This document shows, piece by piece, positions 33,421 to 42,613 of a DNA stretch of 64,000 nucleotides. Position 1 is the first letter of the stretch; each line of letters begins with the position of its first letter. A program made the position numbers and the translations under genes. The DNA is from Verrucomicrobiota bacterium (lineage in GTDB: Bacteria > Verrucomicrobiota > Verrucomicrobiia > Opitutales > Opitutaceae): NCBI GenBank assembly GCA_023391285.1, contig JAEWBF010000125.1, forward strand, positions 23,020 through 87,019. The letters are read 5' to 3'. Below the pieces are notes generated by a model. The model saw only the letters and a list, made by a program, of their open reading frames with translations, was not told the DNA's origin and did not search any database.

Positions 33421-35756
33421 ATCCCCGAAGACTCGGTCGGGTTCCCCCGCACCACCACGTCGTTCCGTTCCTCACCCGCCGGCAGATTCACCGTTTCACA
33501 ACCAGGGACGCGGATCTGCCGCCGCGGCGCCGCGCCCCGCCATTCACCTTCGATCTTCACCCGCACGCTTCTTTCTCCCGTGCGTGCGAACCTCACGCTC
33601 ACCGCGCCCCACGGCGTCAACGTCGGGCCAAAACCCGCCTCGCCCGCAGCCAACCATTCCGGCTTCACGCCGGATCCAATCACCAAAGCCCCGCCACCGT
33701 CGACTTCCTCCCGCACGAACAGATTGCGCACAAACATCAACCACTCCGCCGCCGCCCAGATATGCTGCCCGTCGCCCATGCATCCGCCCAGCGTCAACGG
33801 ATGAATCGCCTCCGGCCATTGCCCGGTCGGCGACGCCAGCCGCACCACCGCATCCATCAGCTCCCACGCCGACCGCGCATCTCCTGCCCGCAGCCGCACC
33901 TGCGCGAGATGCAGCGTCAGATACGCATTGATCCCCGAATGGATCATGTTCTGGAAAAAACCGCCGTCATGCAGGCAATGCCCCTGCAGATAATCCGCCG
34001 TCCTGACCAGCGCCTCATCGCCCGCGGGAAACAACTGCAACGGATAATCCGCCACCAGCGAGCCGACCGCGCCCGAATCCATCCGCCGGTGGGGCGACGC
34101 CGGAATCGCTTTCGGATATCGCCGATTTGGACCCGCCGGAAACGATTTCACGATCGTATCCAAAAACTCGGTCGCTTCCGCCGCACACGCGTCCGCCAGC
34201 TTCGCATTCACCGGCCGCAGCAACTCCGCCGCCCCGCGCAAACCGCCCACCGCCCAGAAGTCGTCCCAATAATAAAAATCGTTCGGCCCCAGATGCTCCG
34301 CGCTGAAACCCGCCGGCAACAATCCTCCTTCCAACTTACCATCCTTGGGCAGCCGCTTCTTCGTGATCCACTTCGCGCCTTTCGCCACCGCCTCCAGCCA
34401 TTCCCGCGGCAGCGTTTCGCCCGTGAGCGACGCGAAGCGATGATAAAACCACAACGCCTCGCCGTTGCTGTCCCACTCGCCTTCCTGCGAAAGAAAATAC
34501 CCGTCCATCCGCTGCCGCGGCGCGAACTCCTTCATCGCCCGCCGCGTCCGCTCCACGCCGCCGAGCGACAGGAGCGCATTCAGCACAAACACCGCATCGC
34601 GAAACCAAAACCGCTTATACGTATAAGGTCCCGGATACACTTCGCGCGGCGCGTGCAAGACCGTGTTCGCCAGCGCGAGATCATACAACCGTTGCACCGC
34701 CGCATCGCTCACGTGCAGCCGCGCCAGCCCCGCCATCGCGTCGCTCCAACTCTGCGTCGCTTTGAAACTCGGACGATGCCGCGCATCGAGTTCGTCGTAG
34801 ATCGGCACGCGAATCTCGCAGGTATTGTTGTCCTCGCCTGAAGTCGGGAACAACGCGACCGCCGTCGCCATGCTCACCGGGCAACTCACTTCCTTGTCCG
34901 CCAGCGGCTCGCGCAAGCGCAGCAACACGTCGCCGTGCGCGTAGTTCGACAGCAACTGCTTCGCCGGCGCCCGATCGAAAATCACCTCGTTGCGGCCATT
35001 CACGAGAAACCCGCTGCGCTGCGTCATCGTTTCGATCGACTGGATGAAGCTGACGCCCTCCGGATTGTAAGGCCGCACCGCCACCGCCACCGCGCCTTTT
35101 TTTCCTCCGTGCACCTGCAGGCGCACGCGACACTGCGGCTCGCCCTGTTTGAAGCCTAGTTCGACGATCGACTCCAGCATCACGCCCGTGGCGCCCGCCG
35201 CTCCGCGGGCGCCGGGGTTCGCACCATTTCCACCGGAAAACCGCGCGACGGTCCGCACCCGCAAATTGTCCGTCAGCCTCACATCCTGCTCCACCTCCGC
35301 TTCGCCCAATTTCGACGGCAACATGACCGCTTCGCCGTTCTCCGGCACGAACCAGAAATCCAGCGACCATCCATCGAACAACGGCGTCACCAATCCCCGC
35401 GGATCCACGATCGGATAAAACGCCACATCGGGCAAACCGACCGCCGTCCAGTTACGATGCGTGAGATTGATATGGCTGAACGAAAACGCCCGCGGAATAA
35501 ACGACGGATCGCCCGGATTGAACTGCCGTTCGACCCAGTAGGGCCACACCCAGTCGAGATTGTTTTGAATCGCCTTCGTGTTCACGAGCCCGCGCGCGTG
35601 AAACAACATCCCCGCGCGCAACAGCTCGATCGGCTCCGCCACTTCCGAGGGCTTGGCGAAGCCGCGCAAGCTCGCCATCAGTGCCACCGGGTCGAGAAAC
35701 CCATAGGCTCGCGCGATGCGCGTGATCAGAAATCTCACGGGTCGTGAACGCAGCAT
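33417..35756 (-). CDS. Six-hairpin (alpha/alpha) glycosidase-like protein
   Basis: A 779-residue protein with an N-terminal beta-sandwich-type region (to about 340) and a C-terminal (alpha/alpha)6 barrel. The barrel shows PGPYTYKRFWFRDAVFVLNA, GEWDSNGEALWFYHR, YYWDDFWAVGGLRGAAELL and MGDGQHIWAAAEWLMFVRN, a pattern like glycogen-debranching or GH15-type six-hairpin enzymes. No signal peptide is evident. The catalytic acids cannot be fixed by eye; WDSNGE and GDGQHIWAAAE are candidates. Position between GT4 and alpha-amylase genes suggests a role on alpha-glucans or an envelope glycan (inference). The stop codon lies inside a perfect inverted repeat. Confidence 0.8.
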   Translation of the reverse strand: MLRSRPVRFLITRIARAYGFLDPVALMASLRGFAKPSEVAEPIELLRAGMLFHARGLVNTKAIQNNLDWVWPYWVERQFNPGDPSFIPRAFSFSHINLTHRNWTAVGLPDVAFYPIVDPRGLVTPLFDGWSLDFWFVPENGEAVMLPSKLGEAEVEQDVRLTDNLRVRTVARFSGGNGANPGARGAAGATGVMLESIVELGFKQGEPQCRVRLQVHGGKKGAVAVAVRPYNPEGVSFIQSIETMTQRSGFLVNGRNEVIFDRAPAKQLLSNYAHGDVLLRLREPLADKEVSCPVSMATAVALFPTSGEDNNTCEIRVPIYDELDARHRPSFKATQSWSDAMAGLARLHVSDAAVQRLYDLALANTVLHAPREVYPGPYTYKRFWFRDAVFVLNALLSLGGVERTRRAMKEFAPRQRMDGYFLSQEGEWDSNGEALWFYHRFASLTGETLPREWLEAVAKGAKWITKKRLPKDGKLEGGLLPAGFSAEHLGPNDFYYWDDFWAVGGLRGAAELLRPVNAKLADACAAEATEFLDTIVKSFPAGPNRRYPKAIPASPHRRMDSGAVGSLVADYPLQLFPAGDEALVRTADYLQGHCLHDGGFFQNMIHSGINAYLTLHLAQVRLRAGDARSAWELMDAVVRLASPTGQWPEAIHPLTLGGCMGDGQHIWAAAEWLMFVRNLFVREEVDGGGALVIGSGVKPEWLAAGEAGFGPTLTPWGAVSVRFARTGERSVRVKIEGEWRGAAPRRQIRVPGCETVNLPAGEERNDVVVRGNPTESSGM

Positions 35757-35912
35757 GACAGCTCGGGGCTAAGCCCCATTGTCCGCCACATCCCGAAAAA
35801 GTGCCATTTCGCGGCCCGTAACGAATCACCGAATACGCACCGGCAGCGCGTGCAACACCAGCACGGCGCGACTCCCACCACGACCTCACGCGGAAAATCC
35901 ACCATCGGCCAT

Positions 35913-35937
35913 GTAGGGCGGGGTGTCCCGACCCCGC
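35913..35937 (+). repeat. GTAG palindrome between glycosidase and amylase genes
   Basis: GTAGGGCGGGGTGTCCCG then ACCCCGC; differs by one base from the in-frame copy in the TonB receptor at 12861. Confidence 0.85.
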
Positions 35938-35966
35938 CGCTGCGACGCCGCGATCACCGACGTTCA

Positions 35967-35992
35967 AGCCTGACGAGGACGTCAGGCTCCAC
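35967..35992 (-). repeat. GTGG palindrome next to the alpha-amylase stop codon
   Basis: On the minus strand GTGG precedes arms AGCCTGACG and CGTCAGGCT with a TCCT loop. It starts one base after the TGA stop of the alpha-amylase gene. Confidence 0.85.
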
Positions 35993-35993
35993 C

Positions 35994-37628
35994 TCACTTC
36001 CGCCAGCGCACCACATACAGCGATTCCGGCGCGAGCTCCGCGAACGGCATCCATCCTTCGAAACCGCCCTCGGGCGTCCATTTCGGCGCCGTCACCTGCG
36101 CGCTTTCGATTTCCTCGCTGAGCTTCCACGCCGGGCGCACCGGACTCTTTTCCATACTTAACGTGATTCCACGTCGCGGCTCCGCATCGAAATTCCCGAT
36201 CACCAACACCACCTCGCCGTCCGCCTCGCGCATCTGCACGTAAACATCCGGTTCACTCGCGCTCACGGCGAGCCGCTTACCCTGGCGCAACGCCCCCGAG
36301 TCCAGATTCAACGTCACCAACTTCTGATACAACGCCCACATCGAATCCGAGCGATCGATCTGCGCGGCCACGTTCACTTCGCGAAACTCCGGCTGCGGCG
36401 GTTTCCACGCGCGCACATCGGCTTTCGCAAAGCCCGCGTTCGGCGGCTCGCTCGTCCACGGCATCGGCGTGCGCAGCTCCGGATCGGGTTTTGTCGCCTG
36501 CATCCCGAGTTCCTCGCCGTAATACAAAAACACCGTCCCCGGCAGCGTGAACAAGATCTTCGTCGCCAGCCGCGTCGCCGACTCGCTGCCGCCCAGCTGC
36601 GTCCTCGCGCGCTCCTGATCGTGATTCGTCAACAAGGCCGCCCACGGCGCCGCGCCTTCATACAACGCATCCAACCGCTCCAATGCGCCCGACAGAATTC
36701 TCGGCTCGCGCAGCCGCACCGCTTCGATCGTCGCGCGCGCGAGATCGAATTCGAACGAGCTGTCCACCGCGCCGCTGCGAATCCCTTTCGCCACTTCGCC
36801 CATCCGCGCCGTATTCTCCGCGATCACGAAGCTTCCCGGTTTCACCGCATGACAATGGTCGGTGAACTCCTTCAACCACGCCCGCGTTTCCTCCGTGTCC
36901 TGCAGCGCGCCGCCCACTTCGTGGAAATACCGCACCGCATCCAATCGGAATCCGTCCACGCCCACCTCCTTCAACCAGAACTCCGCCGCCCGCCGATGAT
37001 GCTCCGTCACGCGCGGATCGTTGAAATTCCAGTCCGGCATCTCCGACGAAAACACGCCGTAGTAGAATCCGCCTCCGCCACCTGGCACCGGATGCCACGC
37101 CCGCTGATCCCACGGCCCGAACAATTCCAAAGGCACCTCCGAAAATCGAAACATCTTCCGCTTGTCTCCCTCCGAGTCTTTCGCGCTTTCCGCCACCGCC
37201 TCCAAAAACAGCGGGTGCTGCGACGACGCGTGATTCAGCACCGAATCGATGATCACGCGAATCCCGCGCCGATGCGCTTCCGCCACGAATTTCTTGAACA
37301 ATGCGATGTCTCCAAATTCCGGATGCACCGCGAAATAGTCGCTCACGTCGTAACCGTGATAACTCGGCGACGGATGAATGGGCATCAACCACAGCGCCGT
37401 CACACCGAGTGACTTCCCCTCCGCGCCGCGGCCGTCGTTCAAGTAATCCAGCTTCTCGATCAGCCCTTGGAAGTCGCCGACGCCGTCGCCGGCGAGCGGT
37501 CCCGTCGATGCATCCGCAAACGATCGCACAAAGATCTCGTAGAACACCGCATCGCGCCACCATCCCGGCTGCGGCTCGCTGGCAAAGGCCGGCGTCGCGA
37601 TCAACGCGAAGAGCGTTGCCGCCCGCAT
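35994..37628 (-). CDS. GH13 alpha-amylase family enzyme, exported
   Basis: A 544-residue enzyme acting on alpha-1,4-glucans. The ATG at 37628 (MRAATLFALIATPAFASEP) gives a clean signal peptide; longer starts would cross a REP pair. The four GH13 regions are present: DSVLNHAS (about 128), GFRLDAVRYF (nucleophile Asp, about 228), FVIAENT (acid Glu, about 270) and LLTNHDQER (about 335). WWRDAVFYEIFVRSFADAS at the start and YYGEELGMQ are typical. Likely a periplasmic or secreted alpha-amylase or cyclomaltodextrinase-type enzyme. It is divergent from the large TonB receptor and fits a malto-oligosaccharide uptake locus. Confidence 0.92.
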   Translation of the reverse strand: MRAATLFALIATPAFASEPQPGWWRDAVFYEIFVRSFADASTGPLAGDGVGDFQGLIEKLDYLNDGRGAEGKSLGVTALWLMPIHPSPSYHGYDVSDYFAVHPEFGDIALFKKFVAEAHRRGIRVIIDSVLNHASSQHPLFLEAVAESAKDSEGDKRKMFRFSEVPLELFGPWDQRAWHPVPGGGGGFYYGVFSSEMPDWNFNDPRVTEHHRRAAEFWLKEVGVDGFRLDAVRYFHEVGGALQDTEETRAWLKEFTDHCHAVKPGSFVIAENTARMGEVAKGIRSGAVDSSFEFDLARATIEAVRLREPRILSGALERLDALYEGAAPWAALLTNHDQERARTQLGGSESATRLATKILFTLPGTVFLYYGEELGMQATKPDPELRTPMPWTSEPPNAGFAKADVRAWKPPQPEFREVNVAAQIDRSDSMWALYQKLVTLNLDSGALRQGKRLAVSASEPDVYVQMREADGEVVLVIGNFDAEPRRGITLSMEKSPVRPAWKLSEEIESAQVTAPKWTPEGGFEGWMPFAELAPESLYVVRWRK

Positions 37629-38069
37629 CCATGTAGGAGCGCGCTTGCGCGCGATCCGATGCGTTGATGCTCGAACGAGACCTGCCATCGCCTGCGAGCA
37701 GGCTCCTACGGTTGTCATCTTCATCGGGTAACCGGGGTTTCCTGACAGCGTGCGTGGCGCGTCCATGCGGTCAAAAACCAGCCTGCGGAGAATTCATAGG
37801 CGGGCCGGACAAAACTTCGGTCCAGCCATCATGGTTCCCTCGCGCGCGCCGAGACGTCCCGATCTTTGCGGCGGAAAATCCAAGTTTTTTCCTGTCCATC
37901 TCGGTTCTCTGCCGGACTCGCCGTTGGCGTGCTCGCTCGTCGCGATGCACCGTTTTCATCAACCCCGGGGCGCGCTCGCCGCACCTCTTCGACCCAAACC
38001 ACCACTACAAACATCGCTTCCGCGCCGGTGTCGCCGGCCGCATTCGGAAACCTGCAGCCCTGTCATCCC
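37629..38069. other. 441-base divergent intergenic region
   Basis: Between the leftward alpha-amylase and the rightward TonB receptor. It holds a REP-like inverted pair near the amylase start. The rest shows no gene I would support, although one frame stays open from 37866. It must hold the promoters of both genes. No operator for a LacI-type maltose regulator and no DnaA-box cluster was recognised. The strand-composition switch described in the findings begins about here. Confidence 0.6.
37632..37710. repeat. REP-like inverted pair upstream of the alpha-amylase gene
   Basis: Left copy TGTAGGAGCGCGCTTGCGCG (to 37655) and right copy in reverse orientation, CTGCGAGCAGGCTCCTACG (from 37687). 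This is the head-to-head arrangement and the core sequence known for Pseudomonas-type REP elements. It lies in the 5' leader of the alpha-amylase gene, three bases from its ATG. Confidence 0.8.
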
Positions 38070-40835
38070 ATGTCATCGCAACCGCAGTTCCCCACGTTTC
38101 GAGCGAGCCTCGCGCTCCTCCTGTTACTTCCTTCGATCGCTTCCGCGCAAACCCCGTCCGCCACCTCCGCGTCCTCCGAGGATTCCCAGCAAAACCCCGC
38201 CGGCGGCCTCGTTGTCCTCGATCGCTTCACCGTCACAGGCGGTTTTGCCGGCAGTCTGGCCGCCGCCGCGGAAGTGAAACAAGCGATGCCCGGCATCACC
38301 GAAATCGTCGCCGCCGAAGACATCGGAAAACTCCCCGACATCTCCATCGCCGATTCGCTCAGCCGCTTGCCGGGTCTCGCCACGCAACGGCTCAACGGCC
38401 GCAGCCAAGCGATCAGCATTCGCGGGCTCACCGGCGACTACACGACCGGCCTGCTCAACGGGCGCGAACAAGTCAGCTCCAACAGCAATCGCACCGTCGA
38501 GTTCGACCAATATCCCGCTGAACTTCTCAGCAGCGCCGTCGTGTATAAAACCACGCAGGCAAATCTCATCGGCCAGGGTCTCGCCGGCACGATCGATCTT
38601 CGCACGGTGCGTCCGCTTACGCATGGCCGCCGCACGGTCGCGGCCAACGCGTTCTACGATTGGACGCAGCTTGATGCGCTCAACGCCGGCATCGACGACA
38701 ACGGCTATCGCTACAGCGCGTCCTACATCGATCAGTTCAACGACGGCGCGCTGGGCATCGCCTTCGGCTACTCGCACGCCGACATCCCCGGCCAGGGCGA
38801 GCAGTGGAACGCGTGGGGTTATCCCGCGGCCGACGCCGCGCAAGATCCGTCGCAGCCGTGGGTGATCGGCGGCGCGAAGCCTTTCGTTCGCTCGAGCGAG
38901 CTGAAACGCGACGGCCTCATGGGCGTGATCGAATACAAGCCGAGCGACGTGTTTCACTCCACCATCGATCTCTACTATTCGTATTTCGATGAAACCCAGC
39001 TCCTGCGTGGCATCGAGATTCCGCTTTACTGGGGTCCGAACCAATCCGGATTTCAGCCGGGCTTCACCGTGGACGACGGGCTCGTGACGAATGCGGTCTT
39101 CAACAATGTCTTCGGCGTCGTCCGCAACGATATCGTCGCGCGCAATGCCGACGTTTACGCGGGCGGCTGGAACTTGAAATTCGGCGACGGCTCCGGATGG
39201 ACGTTTGAGGGCGACCTCAGCTACTCGCGCATCGATCGCAAGGACCGCGTGCTCGAGACTTACTCGGGCACGGGCTCGAATCAGGTCGGCACGCCTGACA
39301 CGATCACCGTCACGATGGGCCGCGGCCGCGGCGCGAGCTTCGCGTCGACGCTCGATTACACGGATCGTAATCTTGTTCGACTCACTGGCCCGCAGGGTTG
39401 GGGCGGCGACGTCGTCCCCGGCGGCCAAGCCGGATATCTGAAGAATCCGAAATCCGAAGACGCACTCACGCTCTTCAAATTTTCCGCGAAGCGAAACCTC
39501 GGCGGGTTTTTCAACCTGCTCGACGTCGGCGGCAGCTACAGCCGACGCACGAAGTCCGAGGTCGAAGATGGCTATTATCTCGCGCTCGCCAACGGCCAGA
39601 TGTCGGCCGAGCTGCCTCCGTCCACCGGCGTCACAGACCTGAGCTTCATCGGGATCAGCGGCATGGCCAGTTACGATCCGCTCGCTGCGCTCTATGGCGG
39701 CACTTTCCTGCCGCTCACGAATCCGCACACCGACGTCATCTCGAACGATTGGGACGTCAGCGAAAAGGTGGCCGTCGGCTACGTGCAGCTCGGCATCGAG
39801 AGTCGCGTGGGCGGCATGCCGCTCACCGGAAACATCGGCGTGCAAGTCATGCACACCGACCAAACCTCGCGTGGCCTCTCCGCCGTTCCGATCGAGGGCC
39901 GCTCGGTCAACGTTCCCACCGAAGGGGGCGATCGCTATTGGAACGTGTTGCCCAGTTTGAACCTCAAACTGCAGCTCGCCGAACGTCGCTTCCTTCGCTT
40001 CAGCATCGCGCAACAACTCGCGCGCCAGCGAATGAACGACATGCGTGCCGGACGTAACACCACGTTCAACTCGAACCTGGCGAGTTCGCCGAATCCCGGC
40101 GACGCGTGGAATGCCAGCGGCGGCAATCCCGAGCTGAAGCCATGGCGTTCGAACTCCGTCGACTTGGCGTTCGAACAATACTTCCGCGACAATATGGGCT
40201 ACTTCGCGGTGTCCGCGTTCTACAAGGACCTGCGCACCTATACCTATAACCAAAAAGTCATCGCGGACTTCACAGGCTTTCCGAGCGGCGGGGTCGCACC
40301 CGCGACTTACCTCGGGGTTTACGATCGTCCCGCCAACGGCGATGGTGGCACGATTCAAGGGGTCGAGGCGACGCTCTCGCTGCCGAGCGAATTGATTTTC
40401 CCGTCTTTCCGCGGACTCGGCATCATCGTCAGCGGCGCCTACAACGACAGTAACATCGAGCCTTATGGACCCGGCTCGTCGGGCACCTCGATTCCCGGAC
40501 TCTCGCGCAAGGTTGCGAGTGCGACGATCTACTATGAACGCGGCGGTTTCTCCGCGCGCCTGAGCGAACGTTATCGCTCCGCGTATCGAGGAAACATCTA
40601 CACCTTCGGTCCGCGCGGAGAGAACTTCCGCACGATTCACACCGAGCAGGTGATCGACGCGCAGATCAGCTACGAATTCAAATCGGGTCCGATGAAGGGA
40701 TTCACCGTGATCCTGCAGGGTTACAATCTTACCGACGAACCGCTGCAGACCTCCGAGCAAGGCGACCCGCGGCTCGTCGTCGATTATCAGAAATACGGCG
40801 CGTCCTATTCGGTCGGCGTTTCGTATAAATTCTGA
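38070..40835 (+). CDS. Large TonB-dependent receptor, probable malto-oligosaccharide uptake
   Basis: A 921-residue outer-membrane receptor. The ATG at 38070 begins MSSQPQFPTFRASLALLLLL, a signal peptide ending at ASAQ. The plug has EIVAAEDIGKLPDISIADSL and the late plug EFDQYPAELLSSAVVYKT, hallmarks of the Caulobacter/Xanthomonas-type carbohydrate receptors (TonB-Xanth-Caul). A barrel runs to the terminal VGVSYKF. In that class MalA of Caulobacter imports maltodextrins. Neighbouring GH13 amylase, 4-alpha-glucanotransferase and SLC45-like transporter support the same substrate here (inference). Confidence 0.88.
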   Translation: MSSQPQFPTFRASLALLLLLPSIASAQTPSATSASSEDSQQNPAGGLVVLDRFTVTGGFAGSLAAAAEVKQAMPGITEIVAAEDIGKLPDISIADSLSRLPGLATQRLNGRSQAISIRGLTGDYTTGLLNGREQVSSNSNRTVEFDQYPAELLSSAVVYKTTQANLIGQGLAGTIDLRTVRPLTHGRRTVAANAFYDWTQLDALNAGIDDNGYRYSASYIDQFNDGALGIAFGYSHADIPGQGEQWNAWGYPAADAAQDPSQPWVIGGAKPFVRSSELKRDGLMGVIEYKPSDVFHSTIDLYYSYFDETQLLRGIEIPLYWGPNQSGFQPGFTVDDGLVTNAVFNNVFGVVRNDIVARNADVYAGGWNLKFGDGSGWTFEGDLSYSRIDRKDRVLETYSGTGSNQVGTPDTITVTMGRGRGASFASTLDYTDRNLVRLTGPQGWGGDVVPGGQAGYLKNPKSEDALTLFKFSAKRNLGGFFNLLDVGGSYSRRTKSEVEDGYYLALANGQMSAELPPSTGVTDLSFIGISGMASYDPLAALYGGTFLPLTNPHTDVISNDWDVSEKVAVGYVQLGIESRVGGMPLTGNIGVQVMHTDQTSRGLSAVPIEGRSVNVPTEGGDRYWNVLPSLNLKLQLAERRFLRFSIAQQLARQRMNDMRAGRNTTFNSNLASSPNPGDAWNASGGNPELKPWRSNSVDLAFEQYFRDNMGYFAVSAFYKDLRTYTYNQKVIADFTGFPSGGVAPATYLGVYDRPANGDGGTIQGVEATLSLPSELIFPSFRGLGIIVSGAYNDSNIEPYGPGSSGTSIPGLSRKVASATIYYERGGFSARLSERYRSAYRGNIYTFGPRGENFRTIHTEQVIDAQISYEFKSGPMKGFTVILQGYNLTDEPLQTSEQGDPRLVVDYQKYGASYSVGVSYKF

Positions 40836-40860
40836 GCACTTGAAAACGTTCTCTTCTGCG

Positions 40861-40886
40861 GTGGAGCCCGACGCCTCCGTCGGGCT
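40861..40886 (+). repeat. GTGG palindrome between TonB receptor and malQ
   Basis: GTGG with arms AGCCCGAC and GTCGGGCT around GCCTCC. Lies 26 bases after the receptor stop codon; same family as at 28673. Confidence 0.85.
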
Positions 40887-40950
40887 GGAGAACCCGCCTG
40901 CGCAAGTCCAAGCGCAACCGTTGCCACGGGCCATCGAACGCAGCTCCGTC

Positions 40951-42522
40951 ATGGATCCTTCTCCGCCGACCTGGCTCAACACGCGAAGCGCCGGTGTGCT
41001 CGCGCACGTGTCGTCGCTGCCGGGCGAGTTCGGCATTGGCAATCTCGGCGCGGGCGCGCGCGCGTTCGTCGATTTCCTCGCGGATGCAGGCGTGCGTTAC
41101 TGGCAGATTTGCCCGATCGGTCCGACGGGTTACGGCGATTCGCCTTATCAGCTCTTCTCCAGCGCGGCGGGGAATCCTTACTTCATCGATCTCACCGAAC
41201 TCGAAGCGGCCGGTTTGCTCGAGACGGGGGAACTCGTCGAGCTGCGCGGCTTGCCGCTGCGGCGCGTCAATTACGGGCATCTCTATTGGACCTTCTGGCC
41301 GGTGCTCGCGCGCGCGGCGGATCGATTCGCGAAGAGCGGCGCCGTGCAGTTCGCGGATTTCGGGTCGCTGCACGACTTCCGTGTGCAGCACACGACGTGG
41401 TTGCAGCCGTTCGCCGATTACATGGCGTTGAAGGCTCACTTCGGGGGCGAGGCCTGGATGACCTGGCCCGAGGCTTACAGCGCGTGGACACCGCAATTGC
41501 ACGCGCAGCTCCCGCCCAAGGTCGCGCGGGATGCGGAGCGGCACGTGTTTTACCAATACCTCTTTTTTGGCCAGTGGCAGCGGCTGCGCCGTTACGCTGC
41601 GACGCGAGGCGTGGGGATCATTGGCGACGTGCCGATTTTCGTGGCGCTCGATAGCGCCGACACCTGGCGGCATCGCGCGGTGTTCCGACTCGATCGACGC
41701 GGCGTGCCTGAAGCGGTCGCGGGCGTGCCGCCGGATTATTTTTCGAGCTACGGTCAGCTGTGGGGAAACCCGCTCTACAATTGGGAGCACCTGGCCGACA
41801 CGGGATACGCGTGGTGGATCGAGCGGCTGGCGGCGGCGTTTCAACTCTACGACGTGATCCGACTCGATCACTTCCGCGGGTTCGACACGTATTGGGAAAT
41901 CCCCGCCGACGCGGTCGATGCCCGCTCCGGGCGATGGTTGAAAGGACCGGGGCTCGCGTTTTTCGAAGCAGTGAGAGCCGCGCTCCCGCAGGCGCGCATC
42001 ATCGCCGAGGATCTTGGATATATTGGCCCCGACGTCGTCGCACTGCGGCGCGCGAGCGGATTGCCCGGGATGAAAGTGCTGCAATTCGCGTATGGGCATG
42101 ACGCGAACAATGCCAATCTCCCGCACCATTTTCCGCTCAACAGCGTCGCATACACTGGCACACACGATAACAACACCACCCGCGGCTGGCTCGAGCAGCT
42201 CTCGAGCCCGCTGCGGGACCAGGTGGATGCTTATTTCCAGCTGCGCGGTTCGCGTTCCGCGTGGCCGATGATCCGCGCGTTGCTCGCCACGACATCGCGG
42301 CTGGCGGTGGTTCCGATTCAGGATCTTCTCGATCTGGGTGCGGATGCGGTCCTGAACCGGCCCGGAACGACCGTCGGAAACTGGCAATGGCGATTTACCG
42401 ACGCGCAACTGGCACGGTTGGCGAAGACGAAAGCGGAGACCCTGCGCGAGTGGATCGAACTCTACGATCGCACGGGCACGCGTGAAGTCGTGGATTACAG
42501 TGAGCCGCCGGGAAGTCATTGA
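40951..42522 (+). CDS. malQ: 4-alpha-glucanotransferase (GH77)
   Basis: A 523-residue amylomaltase that moves maltosyl units between malto-oligosaccharides in the cytoplasm. The ATG at 40951 (MDPSPPTWLNTRSAGVLAHV) matches the family start; an upstream TTG extension is encoded by a repeat. Motifs: WQICPIGPTGYGDSPYQ, nucleophile Asp in YDVIRLDHFRGF (about 304), acid Glu in RIIAEDLGYIGPDV (about 350), and GTHDNNTTRGW (about 403). Length is the standard bacterial type. It lies between the receptor and the MFS transporter, all rightward. Confidence 0.94.
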   Translation: MDPSPPTWLNTRSAGVLAHVSSLPGEFGIGNLGAGARAFVDFLADAGVRYWQICPIGPTGYGDSPYQLFSSAAGNPYFIDLTELEAAGLLETGELVELRGLPLRRVNYGHLYWTFWPVLARAADRFAKSGAVQFADFGSLHDFRVQHTTWLQPFADYMALKAHFGGEAWMTWPEAYSAWTPQLHAQLPPKVARDAERHVFYQYLFFGQWQRLRRYAATRGVGIIGDVPIFVALDSADTWRHRAVFRLDRRGVPEAVAGVPPDYFSSYGQLWGNPLYNWEHLADTGYAWWIERLAAAFQLYDVIRLDHFRGFDTYWEIPADAVDARSGRWLKGPGLAFFEAVRAALPQARIIAEDLGYIGPDVVALRRASGLPGMKVLQFAYGHDANNANLPHHFPLNSVAYTGTHDNNTTRGWLEQLSSPLRDQVDAYFQLRGSRSAWPMIRALLATTSRLAVVPIQDLLDLGADAVLNRPGTTVGNWQWRFTDAQLARLAKTKAETLREWIELYDRTGTREVVDYSEPPGSH

Positions 42523-42533
42523 TCCGATCCGTG

Positions 42534-42600
42534 AACCACAGAGGCGCAGAGACACAGAGGTTGGAGATGTCTTCTCTGTGCCTCTGTGTCTTTCTGGTGA
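42534..42600. repeat. CACAGAGG-type inverted repeat between malQ and the MFS gene
   Basis: AACCACAGAGGCGCAGAGAC on the left and CTCTGTGCCTCTGTGTC with TTTCTGGTGA on the right form an imperfect hairpin around TTGGAGATGTCTT. The same words recur at 52023-52151. Confidence 0.8.
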
Positions 42601-42613
42601 ACTCGATTGATGT

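Noticed and set aside
37629..38069. Replication origin signals at the skew switch
   Set aside because: No cluster of DnaA boxes, AT-rich unwinding stretch, or dnaA/dnaN gene was recognised; only the composition switch supports it.
38124..41042. Very long antisense open frame opposite the large TonB receptor
   Set aside because: Its translation lacks any recognisable motif, while the rightward frame has a full receptor. Long antisense frames are common in GC-rich coding DNA.
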